A stretch of DNA of 54,595 nucleotides, from NCBI RefSeq assembly GCF_002154605.1, contig NZ_MUNE01000100.1:1-54595 (forward strand). The letters run 5' to 3'. Made by a program: the position numbers and the translations under genes. This document shows positions 26,557 to 36,428 of this stretch, in pieces; position 1 is the first letter of the stretch, and each line of letters starts with the position of its first letter. The DNA comes from Streptomyces milbemycinicus. Its GTDB lineage: Bacteria > Actinomycetota > Actinomycetes > Streptomycetales > Streptomycetaceae. The notes beneath the pieces are model-generated. The model did not search any database and was not told the DNA's origin. It was given only the letters and a program-made list of their open reading frames with translations.

Positions 26557-28181
26557 GCCGGTATCCGAAGGGCTACCGCAAGCCCACCGACTCCTGCGAC
26601 GGCTGCCTGGCCTGGGGTGACTTCAGCGGACGACTCTGTCCTGCCTGCTACATGTTCGGCCGCAGCCACGAGACGGCCGCCTGCGCGGACTGCCGTCGCA
26701 TTCAGCCGCTGAAGTGGGGCTACTGCCGTCTGTGCTGGTGCCAGGCCCGGCTCCACGCCAAGGCCTCTGCCGGTCGCCCGCCCGCCGAGGCCGACGTGAG
26801 AGCCCGGCTCAACGCCGTCCGGCACCACCAACTGTTCTTCATGGGCTTGCACTACCGCAGAGGATCCGCGCCCGTCGTCGCGCGACGCGGAGGGGGGCGG
26901 GGAGCCGTCCGGAAACCTCCACCCGCGCCGGCCTGGCGGCCGAGCGCCGACTGGAGACAGCTACCGCTGTTCGGGCAGGTCCCGCGTGACTACGGACGTC
27001 TCGACCCGGCCGACGCCGACCTGGCCAGCCCCTGGCTGGCCTGGGCGAAGTACCTCGCCTACCAGCTCGCCGAGGCCCGTGGCTGGGGACGCGGCATCCG
27101 CTTCGCTGTCAACCGCGGCCTGGCCCTCGTCCTCACCGGCTACGTCGAGGGCGACGTCATTCGGCACACGGAGATCTTCGCCCCGCTGCGGGCCCTGGAC
27201 CTGCGGTTCGGCCACGTCGTCACGGTCCTGGAGGAGATGGGGATCTTCGAGGACGACAGCGAACCCTCCTTCGAGGGCTGGCTCGCCGAGCGTCTGGAGG
27301 GACTCGCACCCGCCATCCGCTCGGAGACCGAGCGCTGGACCCGCGTCCTGCGCGATGGTGGCCCCCGCAGCCTCCCGCGACGGGAAGGCACGGTCTGGCT
27401 CTACCTCAACCGAGTCCGTCCGGCCCTGCTGGAATGGTCGAACCGTTACGACCACCTGCGGGAAGTCACCCGCGACGACGTCCTCGCCTACCTCAAGACA
27501 CTGCACGGCCGCCAGCGGCACGACCAACTCGTCGCCCTGCGTTCGCTGTTCATCTGGGCCAAACGGAACGGGCTGATCTTCCGCAACCCGACCATCCGGA
27601 TCAAGGTCGGACAGTACGAGTACGCCGTACTGCAACCGCTCGCCCCCGCCGAGGTCGACCGCTCCGTCGCGGCGGCCACCACCCCAGCGACGCGGCTCAT
27701 CCTCGCCCTCGCCGCGGTGCACGCCGCCCGGGTCGCCCAGATCGGCACGCTCATGCTCGACGACGTCGACCTCGGCAACCGCCGGCTGACCATCGCCGGA
27801 CGCGTCCGCCCGCTCGACGACCTCACTCTGAAACTGCTGCTGGAGTGGCTGGAGCACCGGCGAAACCGGTGGCCGAACACCGCGAACCTCCACCTGCTGA
27901 TCAACAACCAGACCGCCACCAAGACCAGCCGCGCCAGCAACCACTGGATCAGTGCTTCGATGCGCGGGCAGGACGCGACGCTGGAGCGACTCCGCGTTGA
28001 CCGGCAACTTGAAGAGGCCCTGACCCACGGGCCCGATCCACTCCACCTCGCCGAGGTGTTCGGTCTCGATGAGAAGACCGCGATGCGCTACGCGGACTCC
28101 GCACGATCTCTACTGGAACAGGCCGCTGAACAGCAGCTTCGACGAAATCAGCTCGACCGGGACATCCCGCGAAGGGAATGA
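26553..28181 (+). CDS. Large tyrosine-recombinase-like protein with N-terminal zinc-finger motifs
   Basis: 542 aa. The first 65 residues carry four CxxC pairs (CDGC, CPAC, CADC, CRLC) typical of paired zinc fingers. A middle SAM-like core-binding region follows (LREVTRDDVLAYLKTLHGRQ, ALRSLFIWAKRNGLIFRNPT). The C-terminal part has a recombinase fold (AAVHAARVAQIGTLMLDDVD, NHWISASMRG, HLAEVFGLDEKTAMRYADSA). The HxxR and LGH motifs are degenerate, so catalysis may depend on the partner integrase. The arrangement resembles multi-recombinase transposon modules. Confidence 0.72.
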   Translation: MSRYPKGYRKPTDSCDGCLAWGDFSGRLCPACYMFGRSHETAACADCRRIQPLKWGYCRLCWCQARLHAKASAGRPPAEADVRARLNAVRHHQLFFMGLHYRRGSAPVVARRGGGRGAVRKPPPAPAWRPSADWRQLPLFGQVPRDYGRLDPADADLASPWLAWAKYLAYQLAEARGWGRGIRFAVNRGLALVLTGYVEGDVIRHTEIFAPLRALDLRFGHVVTVLEEMGIFEDDSEPSFEGWLAERLEGLAPAIRSETERWTRVLRDGGPRSLPRREGTVWLYLNRVRPALLEWSNRYDHLREVTRDDVLAYLKTLHGRQRHDQLVALRSLFIWAKRNGLIFRNPTIRIKVGQYEYAVLQPLAPAEVDRSVAAATTPATRLILALAAVHAARVAQIGTLMLDDVDLGNRRLTIAGRVRPLDDLTLKLLLEWLEHRRNRWPNTANLHLLINNQTATKTSRASNHWISASMRGQDATLERLRVDRQLEEALTHGPDPLHLAEVFGLDEKTAMRYADSARSLLEQAAEQQLRRNQLDRDIPRRE

Positions 28182-28188
28182 TGGATGG

Positions 28189-28665
28189 GTGACGTCGACT
28201 GAAGCAGCAGCAAGTGCCCTCCAGGATCATGCCGCCCTCTGGAGCATGGGAGACGCGCGGGCGAGCGACATCGTCAATGCCGCCTGTGATGCGCTCGTCG
28301 CCGGGCTCGACAGCCCCGGGCTTCGTATCCTGGCAGCCTGCACGCGTGCTGAGGCGGACTACGACGTGCACGCATTGCTCCCCGAGGCACTCGAAGAGCT
28401 CGGCCTCACCTTCTATCCAGTTGCCAGTGAAGCCGGCCAGGAAGCCGCCGCGCGAGCCCTGGCACGTCGCATGCTCGCCGGCGAGCTGACACCTCGGGAG
28501 TTCACCTTCCGGATCCACCAGCGCCACGGACACGAGCTGGCCCTGACCGAACGGCTCGCCGAACTCGACGACGAGTACGACACCCTCGAATACGGAGACA
28601 AGACAGCGGCACAGGTCGATGCAGAGGTCACGGCAGAGGCTCGCCGTCTCGCAGCCCACCTCTAA
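28189..28665 (+). CDS. Hypothetical protein following the recombinase module
   Basis: 158 aa from GTG 28189, 7 bp after the recombinase stop; GAAGGGA lies 12 bp upstream. It is acidic and mostly helical: GLRILAACTRAEADYDVHAL, ARALARRMLAGELTPREFTF, RIHQRHGHELALTERLAELD. No family was recognised. Tight spacing suggests it is the fourth gene of the module's transcript, possibly cargo. Confidence 0.6.
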   Translation: MTSTEAAASALQDHAALWSMGDARASDIVNAACDALVAGLDSPGLRILAACTRAEADYDVHALLPEALEELGLTFYPVASEAGQEAAARALARRMLAGELTPREFTFRIHQRHGHELALTERLAELDDEYDTLEYGDKTAAQVDAEVTAEARRLAAHL

Positions 28666-29101
28666 GTTCCCACCGAACCCACGGATGCCTTCAGCTGATG
28701 CACACGGACTGACCCGCGAGTTCCCACTGAGCAGGCTTCAGTTTCCGTGAACCCGCGGGGCTCTCCGGCCTCGGGGAGCAATGGAACAGTGGTTGGCGTT
28801 AAGCATTGACCGACGTCATGGACGCCGTTGACGGCGGGCGTTCCCGCCGGTTACCCGTGCTTGTCCGGTTCGGCGTCGGCGAAGGCGCGGTATCCGCCGA
28901 GATCTCGGGCTGGGCGAGGACGTCGCCGCGGTGTACGACTCGGACCGGACCCGGGGCCATCATCGGATGCTGATCCGCCGGCGTAGCGAGGTCGTGTCGG
29001 ACATTCAGCAAGACCGCCGTCGTCATCACCGCGAAGTCCGCCGGGCGCAAGGTCTTCGGCCTCGCCACCGCAGGCGTCCGTCTCGCTTGACCTCTTGCGC
29101 G
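28666..29101. other. Region without a supported gene
   Basis: 436 bp between the recombinase-linked gene and a LysR gene. Open frames exist on both strands (for example 28799-29068 minus) but none has a ribosome binding site, a recognisable motif or consistent codon bias. It may be a decayed gene. Confidence 0.4.
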
Positions 29102-30004
29102 TCAGTCCGGCAGCCAGTGCAGCTCGTGCGCCAGGGTTTTGGCGACGGCACGGATGCGGCGGTGTAGCGGCGACTGCTCGCGTGGGAGGACCAGGTGGAT
29201 CGTCAGGCTGGGCGCGCCTCGCAGCGGTCGCCAGGTGAGACCGGCCGGTTGTGCCGTGACCGCGGCTTCTCCGGCCGGGGCGAGGGTGACCCCGTCGCGC
29301 AGGTCGCGCTGAGACATGTCGAAAGAGACTGCGGGCGTGTGGAATCGGGGGTGTGGTCGGGTGTCTCGGAACAGTGCGGACAGCTGATCGTGGATCACGG
29401 GGTTGGCCGCACGGTCCGGGAGTCGCAGCGGATACGCGGCCGCGTCGGCGATCTCGATCTCCGGGTGTTCGGCCAGCGGATGGTGCTGCGCCAGCTGGAC
29501 CCCGACGCGCTCACGCCGCAGCAGGAACCGGCGCACGCCACGGCCCGGCTGTTCACCGCGGGTGATCCCGGCATCGATGCGGCCGTCGGCGACCGCGGGG
29601 GAGATCTCCGGTGTCGCCATCGGGACCGCGCCGACCTCGAGTCCGCTGTTGCCGCGAATCAGCCTGTCCACCAGGGCCGGTGCCGTCTCGGCCCCGGCGC
29701 TGAGGCTGTATCCGATGCGCAGCGTGCCCAGTTCACCGGCCGCCGCGCTTTGGGCGGTGTCCCATGCCCGGTCCAGCGCCGCCAGCGCGGGCGGCGCGGA
29801 CTCCGCCAAAGCCGCACCGGCCGTGGTCAATACGACGCTACGCGTGTTGCGGACCAGCAGGGCCGTACCGAGTTCCGCCTCCAATCGGCGCATCCGGGCG
29901 CTGAGTGCGGGCTGTGCGATACCGATCCGTGCGGCCGCGCGGGTGAAGTTCAACTCCTGTGCCAGCACCAGGAAGTACCGCAGGCTCACCGTATCCGGCG
30001 CCAC
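29102..30004 (-). CDS. LysR-family transcriptional regulator
   Basis: 300 aa from GTG 30004, with AGGGAGGG directly upstream; the longer frame to 30079 is rejected because 300 aa is the family norm. The winged helix reads LRYFLVLAQELNFTRAAARI and IAQPALSARMRRLEAELGTA; the effector domain includes GTLRIGYSLSAGAETAPALV and HPLAEHPEIEIADAAAYPLR. It is divergent from the DUF1330 gene with 188 bp between them, which is its likely target. Confidence 0.86.
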   Translation of the reverse strand: MAPDTVSLRYFLVLAQELNFTRAAARIGIAQPALSARMRRLEAELGTALLVRNTRSVVLTTAGAALAESAPPALAALDRAWDTAQSAAAGELGTLRIGYSLSAGAETAPALVDRLIRGNSGLEVGAVPMATPEISPAVADGRIDAGITRGEQPGRGVRRFLLRRERVGVQLAQHHPLAEHPEIEIADAAAYPLRLPDRAANPVIHDQLSALFRDTRPHPRFHTPAVSFDMSQRDLRDGVTLAPAGEAAVTAQPAGLTWRPLRGAPSLTIHLVLPREQSPLHRRIRAVAKTLAHELHWLPD

Positions 30005-30192
30005 GTGCCCTCCCTGCCGATTGATAACGATCCGTTCTGAGTCTATCCCGTACCGGTCTTTCCCTCGACGGCACATCAAGCCCTAACCTGCGCATATGAC
30101 GATTCCACTGACCGCAGTACCCGTCGCCGGGATCGATCGATCTGAGTGTCAATTCGAAGTCGGACGTGTCCGGCCGAACACAGGAGGTTTCC

Positions 30193-30486
30193 ATGGCTAA
30201 GGGCTACTGGGTCAGTGTCTACCCCGCCATTTCCGACCCTGAGAGGCTGACTGCCTACGACAAGCTGGCCCGTCCGGCTGTCCAGGCTGGGGGCGGGCGC
30301 CTCCTGTCCCGTGGCGGTCGAGTCGTCGCCCACGAGGCCGGAATCACGCAACGCGTCGTTCTGATCGAGTTCGACAGCTTTGAACAGGCCGTCGCGGCAT
30401 ACGAGAGCGAGGCATACCAGAAGGCGCTGGCGGCCCTCCCCGACGGCGTCGAGCGCGACTTCCGCATCATCGAAGGCATCGACTGA
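30193..30486 (+). CDS. DUF1330-family protein
   Basis: 97 aa; ATG 30193 follows AGGAGGTTTCC. The ferredoxin-like dimeric alpha/beta-barrel signature is clear: GYWVSVYPAISDPERLTAYD, GGRLLSRGGRVVAHEAG and RVVLIEFDSFEQAVAAYESE. Function is unknown for the family; monooxygenase- or isomerase-like roles have been suggested. Expression is probably controlled by the divergent LysR protein. Confidence 0.85.
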   Translation: MAKGYWVSVYPAISDPERLTAYDKLARPAVQAGGGRLLSRGGRVVAHEAGITQRVVLIEFDSFEQAVAAYESEAYQKALAALPDGVERDFRIIEGID

Positions 30487-30690
30487 CCGGCGGGCCCAGC
30501 CATCGCTGAGCATCCGTCACCTGATACGCACACGGTGCTGAACGACGACTCACGAGACGAGTTCGAAGCCATGCCCCGCGTCCCAGTTCGTCGTCGACGT
30601 CCTCGACGGCCTGATCCCTGTCGGGCGGATCGAAGAAGCGACGCGACGTCCGGGCCAGCTGGACTGTCTCGCTGACCTCGTCGACGAAAC

Positions 30691-31191
30691 TCACCCTCGC
30701 CCGAAGCGAACCGCTTCGTAGACGAAGGTCTTGGAGGACTGGCCGCGGCAGGAGTACAGGCCCACGCCCCAGGCGGAGGTGACGGGCAGGAGTACGCCAC
30801 CGACCGAGTCGCTTTCGCACCAGACCTCGACGCGGCGGGACTGCGAGGCCCACAGGTTGCGCCGGTAGGTCTCCGTGTTGCGCTGCATGGCGTCGTCGAG
30901 CGAGTCGTACTGGGTCTCCTGGCGGACCATGCGGGTGCCGTCGGTGATCCACCCCCAGGGCAGTCGCCCTGTCTCCCGCAGGTGGCCGACCTCGCGGACG
31001 ACGACGGAGTAGTCGCGGCGGGAGTGGCCGGTGTCCTTGTCCCACAGAGGCCCGATGCCGAGGTAGTAGACGTGGCGGACACTGCACGGCTGTGCCGCCG
31101 CCACCAGCTCGCAGATCGCCTCCCGTAGGGCCTCCACCTGCGCTTTTGTGCGGCGAGGCCGTTTTACGGAGCTAGCGTCGTAAGTGGCCAT
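30691..31191 (-). CDS. Toprim-like replication/plasmid-associated protein, probably truncated
   Basis: 166 aa from ATG 31191 (TGGAGGT upstream). The N-terminal half resembles winged-helix regions of topoisomerase VI-A-like proteins (CSVRHVYYLGIGPLWDKDTG). The end has a Toprim-like strand (RRVEVWCESDSVGGVLLPV) with an acidic E-S-D cluster, then GVGLYSCRGQSSKTFVYEA. Relatives I recall are about twice as long; here the frame ends soon after at RFGRG, so the C-terminus was probably lost. It suggests phage- or plasmid-derived DNA. Confidence 0.55.
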   Translation of the reverse strand: MATYDASSVKRPRRTKAQVEALREAICELVAAAQPCSVRHVYYLGIGPLWDKDTGHSRRDYSVVVREVGHLRETGRLPWGWITDGTRMVRQETQYDSLDDAMQRNTETYRRNLWASQSRRVEVWCESDSVGGVLLPVTSAWGVGLYSCRGQSSKTFVYEAVRFGRG

Positions 31192-31271
31192 ACCTCCAGT
31201 GAACGCCCGAGGCAGTGCCACTGTCACCGCCTCGGGCGCCCCCTGGGATCAGCTGCTCACGGCCTTCTTCA

Positions 31272-31817
31272 TCAATCTGTGTGGCGGTTGAGCCGGGCCA
31301 TCAGCTCGCGGTTCGCGGCGCGGGCGGCGGCAAGATCGTCGTCCCGCTCCGGGAGTTTCAGCTCCAAGTCGATCACCTGTTGTTCGAGGGTGGTGATCCG
31401 GGCCTTGAACTGCTCGGTGTCCTCGGGGCCGCCGATGCCGGACTCGCGCCAGACCTACTCGCCCAAGGCTTCGCTGAGGCGGGCTTCGAGGCGGCGGACC
31501 TGGGCGGCGAGCCGGGCGGTCCGGGCGTCGGCGGCCAGCAGATCGGCTTGCAGGGAGGCTCTGCTCACGGCGGGGCCGCGGCCTCCGGGGGTGGTGGGCG
31601 GCTCGGCGGCCCGGGCGTGGATTTGCCCGAGCAGGTCGCGGTGGCGGTAGAGGAAGGTGCGGTCGACGCCGGCGCGGCGGGCGATCGCTGCGACGCTGAT
31701 GTCCGATCCGTCCTTTGCGGCCTGGGTCAGCGCGGTGAGCACACGCCGGCGCCGTCGTCCCGTGTCGGCCCGGCGTCCCTCGATCATCGCCTGGACGGTG
31801 GGGTCGGGTGCGGTCAT
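31272..31817 (-). pseudogene. DUF6262 / Tn554 TnpC-like protein split by an amber codon
   Basis: ATG 31817 overlaps the stop of the tnpB fragment (ATGA). The frame reads ISVAAIARRAGVDRTFLYRH, a helix-turn-helix, then ARLAAQVRRLEARLSEALGE and a TAG at 31457-31455. Translation past it stays in frame and coding: VWRESGIGGPEDTEQFKARI, LELKLPERDDDLAAARAANR, ending LNRHTD at 31272. A CAG to TAG change is the simplest cause. Without readthrough the product is 120 aa rather than 181 aa and lacks much of the coiled coil. Confidence 0.78.
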
Positions 31818-32178
31818 GCGGGTCGCTCCGGTCGAAGGTCGGGCAGGGGCTGGCGGATGCGGGGCATGCCGAGGAAGTTCTGCCGCATCCGGCGGACGAC
31901 CTGGGCAGCCCGCTGGATCTCGGCGCGTTCGGCTTCGGTGAGCGTCTCGACGTCCTCGGTGACGCGCTGGATCAGACGTCGGATGCGGGTGATCTCCGCG
32001 TCCGAGGGCATGGCCTCGGCTCGGGCCCAGTCGTCCGCCTCGGCCATCGACCGCAGTTTCTCCCGCTGCAGCAGGAGGTCGTCGAGGTAGGTACGCAGGT
32101 CGGGGAGGTAGGAGACGTCGGTGGAGAAGTGGTCGCAGCCCACACAACGGAATCGGAGAGGGCAGGCCGAGCCTGAAG
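31814..32178 (-). pseudogene. Tn554 TnpB-like tyrosine recombinase, C-terminal fragment
   Basis: The frame reads CPLRFRCVGCDHFSTDVSYL, PDLRTYLDDLLLQREKLRSM, RRLIQRVTEDVETLTEAERA and VVRRMRQNFLGMPRIR. This matches the zinc-ribbon plus helical tail of the large Tn554-type recombinase (TnpB). Everything upstream, including the catalytic domain, is lost at about 32178, where the rve-type IS starts. The overlap with the next gene keeps the tnpB-tnpC arrangement of Tn554-like transposons. Confidence 0.75.
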
Positions 32179-32224
32179 GGTGTCTTTATTGCCCTACGGT
32201 GGTTGACCTGGGGCTTTGCGATCG

Positions 32225-34140
<1,916 letters not shown>

Positions 34141-34180
34141 CAGCCCGCAGCCTCCAGGTGAAGCGCCGACGACGCGGCGG

Positions 34181-34215
34181 GGTGGTCGAAGCCGACTGCC
34201 GTGGCTTCGACCACC
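34181..34215. terminator. Strong hairpin between the Tn3 remnant and a LysR gene
   Basis: GGTGGTCGAAGCC (34181-34193) pairs perfectly with GGCTTCGACCACC (34203-34215) around a 9-nt loop. It lies downstream of both convergent reading frames and could terminate either. Confidence 0.65.
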
Positions 34216-34329
34216 CCCGGGCTCCGGCTACGGCGGGGCCGACGCCGAGCCAGCTGCCGACGTCGATGGCCGGCTGGCGGGGCCGGCCGACCATCGACCA
34301 GGCGGTGTCGTTTCAGAACCGGGGGCTTT

Positions 34330-35304
34330 TCAGCCTCCGTGCGGTGAGTCCGATGAGCGTTGTTCTTCTTGCAGGGGAGCCTCCCAGGTGGCGGTGATGT
34401 CGCGGGCGACATCACGTAGGAGGTCGATGAGCATGTCTGCGAGTGGTGTGAGGCTGGCGTCGGCTTTGGTCAGGGCGTAGAGCTGGCGGTAGGGCCTGGG
34501 GCGGGCCAGTTCGCGATGGGTGGTGCCGGGCGCACGGGTCAGGGCCAGGCGCGATACCAAAGCCACAGCGCTGCCTGTGCCGACGAGGGCCTGGACAACG
34601 TCGTAGGACTCGGTCTCGAACCGCACGGTGGGAGTGAAGCCGGCCTCGCGGGCAGCGTCGTGGAACTGTTCCCGGGCGGCGTGGCCGGCCAGGATGGAAA
34701 CCCACGATTCGTCGCGCAGTTGTTTTAGGCGCAGTTCGCTGTCCGCGGGCTGCCCGGTGGCCAGTGGGTGGTCGTCGGGTAGAACCACGACCATCGGGTC
34801 CATCAGGAGCGGGTGAGCGCGTAGGTGCGGGGGCGGCGCGAGCGGTGTGCCCCAGGACGCGACGATGGCGAGGTCCAGGCGCCCTGCGCTGATCTCGTCC
34901 GCTCCGCGTCCGGACACCACGTCTACGACGGAGACGTCGGCGTCCGGATGGCGGTGCCGCAGGGCCGTCAGGGCGGGTGGCAGCAGGTGCAGGGCAGCCG
35001 CCTGGAACGTTCCGATCCGCAGCCGTAGGGAGAGGTGACCGAGCAGTGCGGCCAGTTGCGCCTCGGCCTTGTCCGACGCCTCCTCCACGGTTCGACCGTG
35101 GGAGGCGAGCAGCGCACCGGCCGCAGTGAGTGTTGCTCCGCGAGGACCACGGATGACCAGGGGCACCTGCCAGTCGCGCTCGGCCTTGACCACCTGCTGT
35201 GTGACCGCCGCGGGCGTGAGCTGGAGGGCGTGAGCCGCCGCCGTCAAGGAGCCGTGCCGCTCGATCAACACGAGAAGCCGGAGCTGTCCCGGGTCCACCA
35301 CCAT
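34330..35304 (-). CDS. LysR-family regulator of the adjacent LysE exporter
   Basis: 324 aa from ATG 35304. DNA-binding domain: RLLVLIERHGSLTAAAHAL and LTPAAVTQQVVKAERDWQVP; effector domain: RIGTFQAAALHLLPPALTAL, MVVVLPDDHPLATGQPADSE, VVQALVGTGSAVALVSRLAL. It is divergent from a LysE gene with a 109-bp gap, the classical LysG-LysE layout, in which the regulator activates the exporter when the amino acid accumulates. The last 20 residues are hydrophilic and may extend past the ancestral end. Confidence 0.86.
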   Translation of the reverse strand: MVVDPGQLRLLVLIERHGSLTAAAHALQLTPAAVTQQVVKAERDWQVPLVIRGPRGATLTAAGALLASHGRTVEEASDKAEAQLAALLGHLSLRLRIGTFQAAALHLLPPALTALRHRHPDADVSVVDVVSGRGADEISAGRLDLAIVASWGTPLAPPPHLRAHPLLMDPMVVVLPDDHPLATGQPADSELRLKQLRDESWVSILAGHAAREQFHDAAREAGFTPTVRFETESYDVVQALVGTGSAVALVSRLALTRAPGTTHRELARPRPYRQLYALTKADASLTPLADMLIDLLRDVARDITATWEAPLQEEQRSSDSPHGG

Positions 35305-35413
35305 TCACTAATCCTAACGCTGCACCCTTCTCTTTTAACTTCTCTTACGAGTACGGGAGAGGAAGCCTGGTGGTGCACCCATCGGCCGCGATCCCTGGAA
35401 GGGTTCTTACCTC

Positions 35414-36037
35414 ATGCCTACGCATGTGCCCGTTTTCATCGCCACCACATTGCTGCTGGCGATGCTGCCAGGCGCGAGTACAGCCATGATGATCCGGCAG
35501 GTTCTGGAAGGCGGGCAACGCACAGTCCGAGGCACGCTCGCGGGCAACGCCACCGGCTTCCTGCTGTGGTCCACGGCCGCCGCGGCCGGGCTGTCCGCTG
35601 TCCTGCTGGCCAGCCCGCGCGCGTACGCGGTACTTCGGATCGCAGGCGGCATCGTGCTGATGATCCTCGGGGTGAACACGCTGCGGACCGCGCTCACCAC
35701 CGTCTCCACCCGTCCGCCCCGCGAGGGCGGGCGCCGCACCGGCTTCGCGGGCGGATACCTCACCGGCCTGAGCACCAACCTCGGCAACCCGAAGGCCGGC
35801 GTGTTCGCCGTCTCGGTGCTGCCCCAATTCGTGACGGCGAAGGGCCCGGTGTTCCTGTCGACCGTCGCCCTGGGAGCTCTGTGGGCGCTCGTCAGTGCCT
35901 CTTGGTACCTGTTGCTCACCTGGGCCGTCGGCCGAGGGCGCGCCTTGGTCTCACGGCCGACGGTCCTGCGGGGGCTCAGTGTGACGACCGGCGTCGTCCT
36001 GCTTGGGCTGGGCGCCGCGGTGGCAGCGGGTGTCTGA
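35414..36037 (+). CDS. LysE/RhtB-family amino-acid exporter
   Basis: 207 aa with six hydrophobic helices: FIATTLLLAMLPGASTAMMI, GLSAVLLASPRAYAVLRIAG, LRIAGGIVLMILGVNTLRTA and STVALGALWALVSASWYLLL. The conserved LysE/RhtB features GNATGF and the NPKAGVF segment in TNLGNPKAGVFAVSVLPQF are present. It exports an amino acid or analogue from the cytoplasm; which one cannot be told from sequence. The divergent LysR gene is its likely regulator. Confidence 0.88.
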   Translation: MPTHVPVFIATTLLLAMLPGASTAMMIRQVLEGGQRTVRGTLAGNATGFLLWSTAAAAGLSAVLLASPRAYAVLRIAGGIVLMILGVNTLRTALTTVSTRPPREGGRRTGFAGGYLTGLSTNLGNPKAGVFAVSVLPQFVTAKGPVFLSTVALGALWALVSASWYLLLTWAVGRGRALVSRPTVLRGLSVTTGVVLLGLGAAVAAGV

Positions 36038-36214
36038 GGGCCGGGCCGGTACTTCTTCCAGCAACCGACCGCGCGGGCCATCTGCCGCCCTTGTGTACCG
36101 GCAGCCATGAGGTTGCCCTGCACGGCTGGTGGCGACGAAGCACACCAAGACGGTCGCCCCGGCTTCACCGCCCACTCAGGCCCGGATAGATCCCACGTGG
36201 GAGCGAGGAAGCCG

Positions 36215-36428
36215 ATGACGCACGCGATGACACCGGACGGAACTCGCATCGCCTACCAGCTCCAGGGCCAGAGGACGCCGCTGGTGCTGCTGGCGGGCCA
36301 GGCCAACAACCACCACTGGTGGGACTCGATTCGCGCCGACTTCCATCCCGCTCGCAGCACCCTCACGCTCGACTACCGCGGCACCGGCGACAGCGACAAG
36401 CCCGACACCCCCTACAGCACCATCTTGG
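36215..36428 (+). pseudogene. Alpha/beta hydrolase N-terminal fragment, cut by ISL3
   Basis: ATG 36215 gives THAMTPDGTRIAYQLQGQRT, PLVLLAGQANNHHWWDSI and LTLDYRGTGDSDKPDTPYS, the first strands and oxyanion region of an alpha/beta hydrolase. Similarity ends exactly at the ISL3 left end (36429). After the element no convincing nucleophile elbow or catalytic His is found, so the rest was lost after or during insertion. Confidence 0.8.

Noticed and set aside
28799..29068. Minus-strand 89-residue frame
   Set aside because: No ribosome binding site, no recognisable motif and inconsistent codon bias.
34311..34335. Tn3-type terminal repeat (GGTGTCGTTTCAGAACC)
   Set aside because: It resembles a Tn3 end, but the orientation is wrong for the adjacent remnant and no partner end or 5-bp duplication was found.
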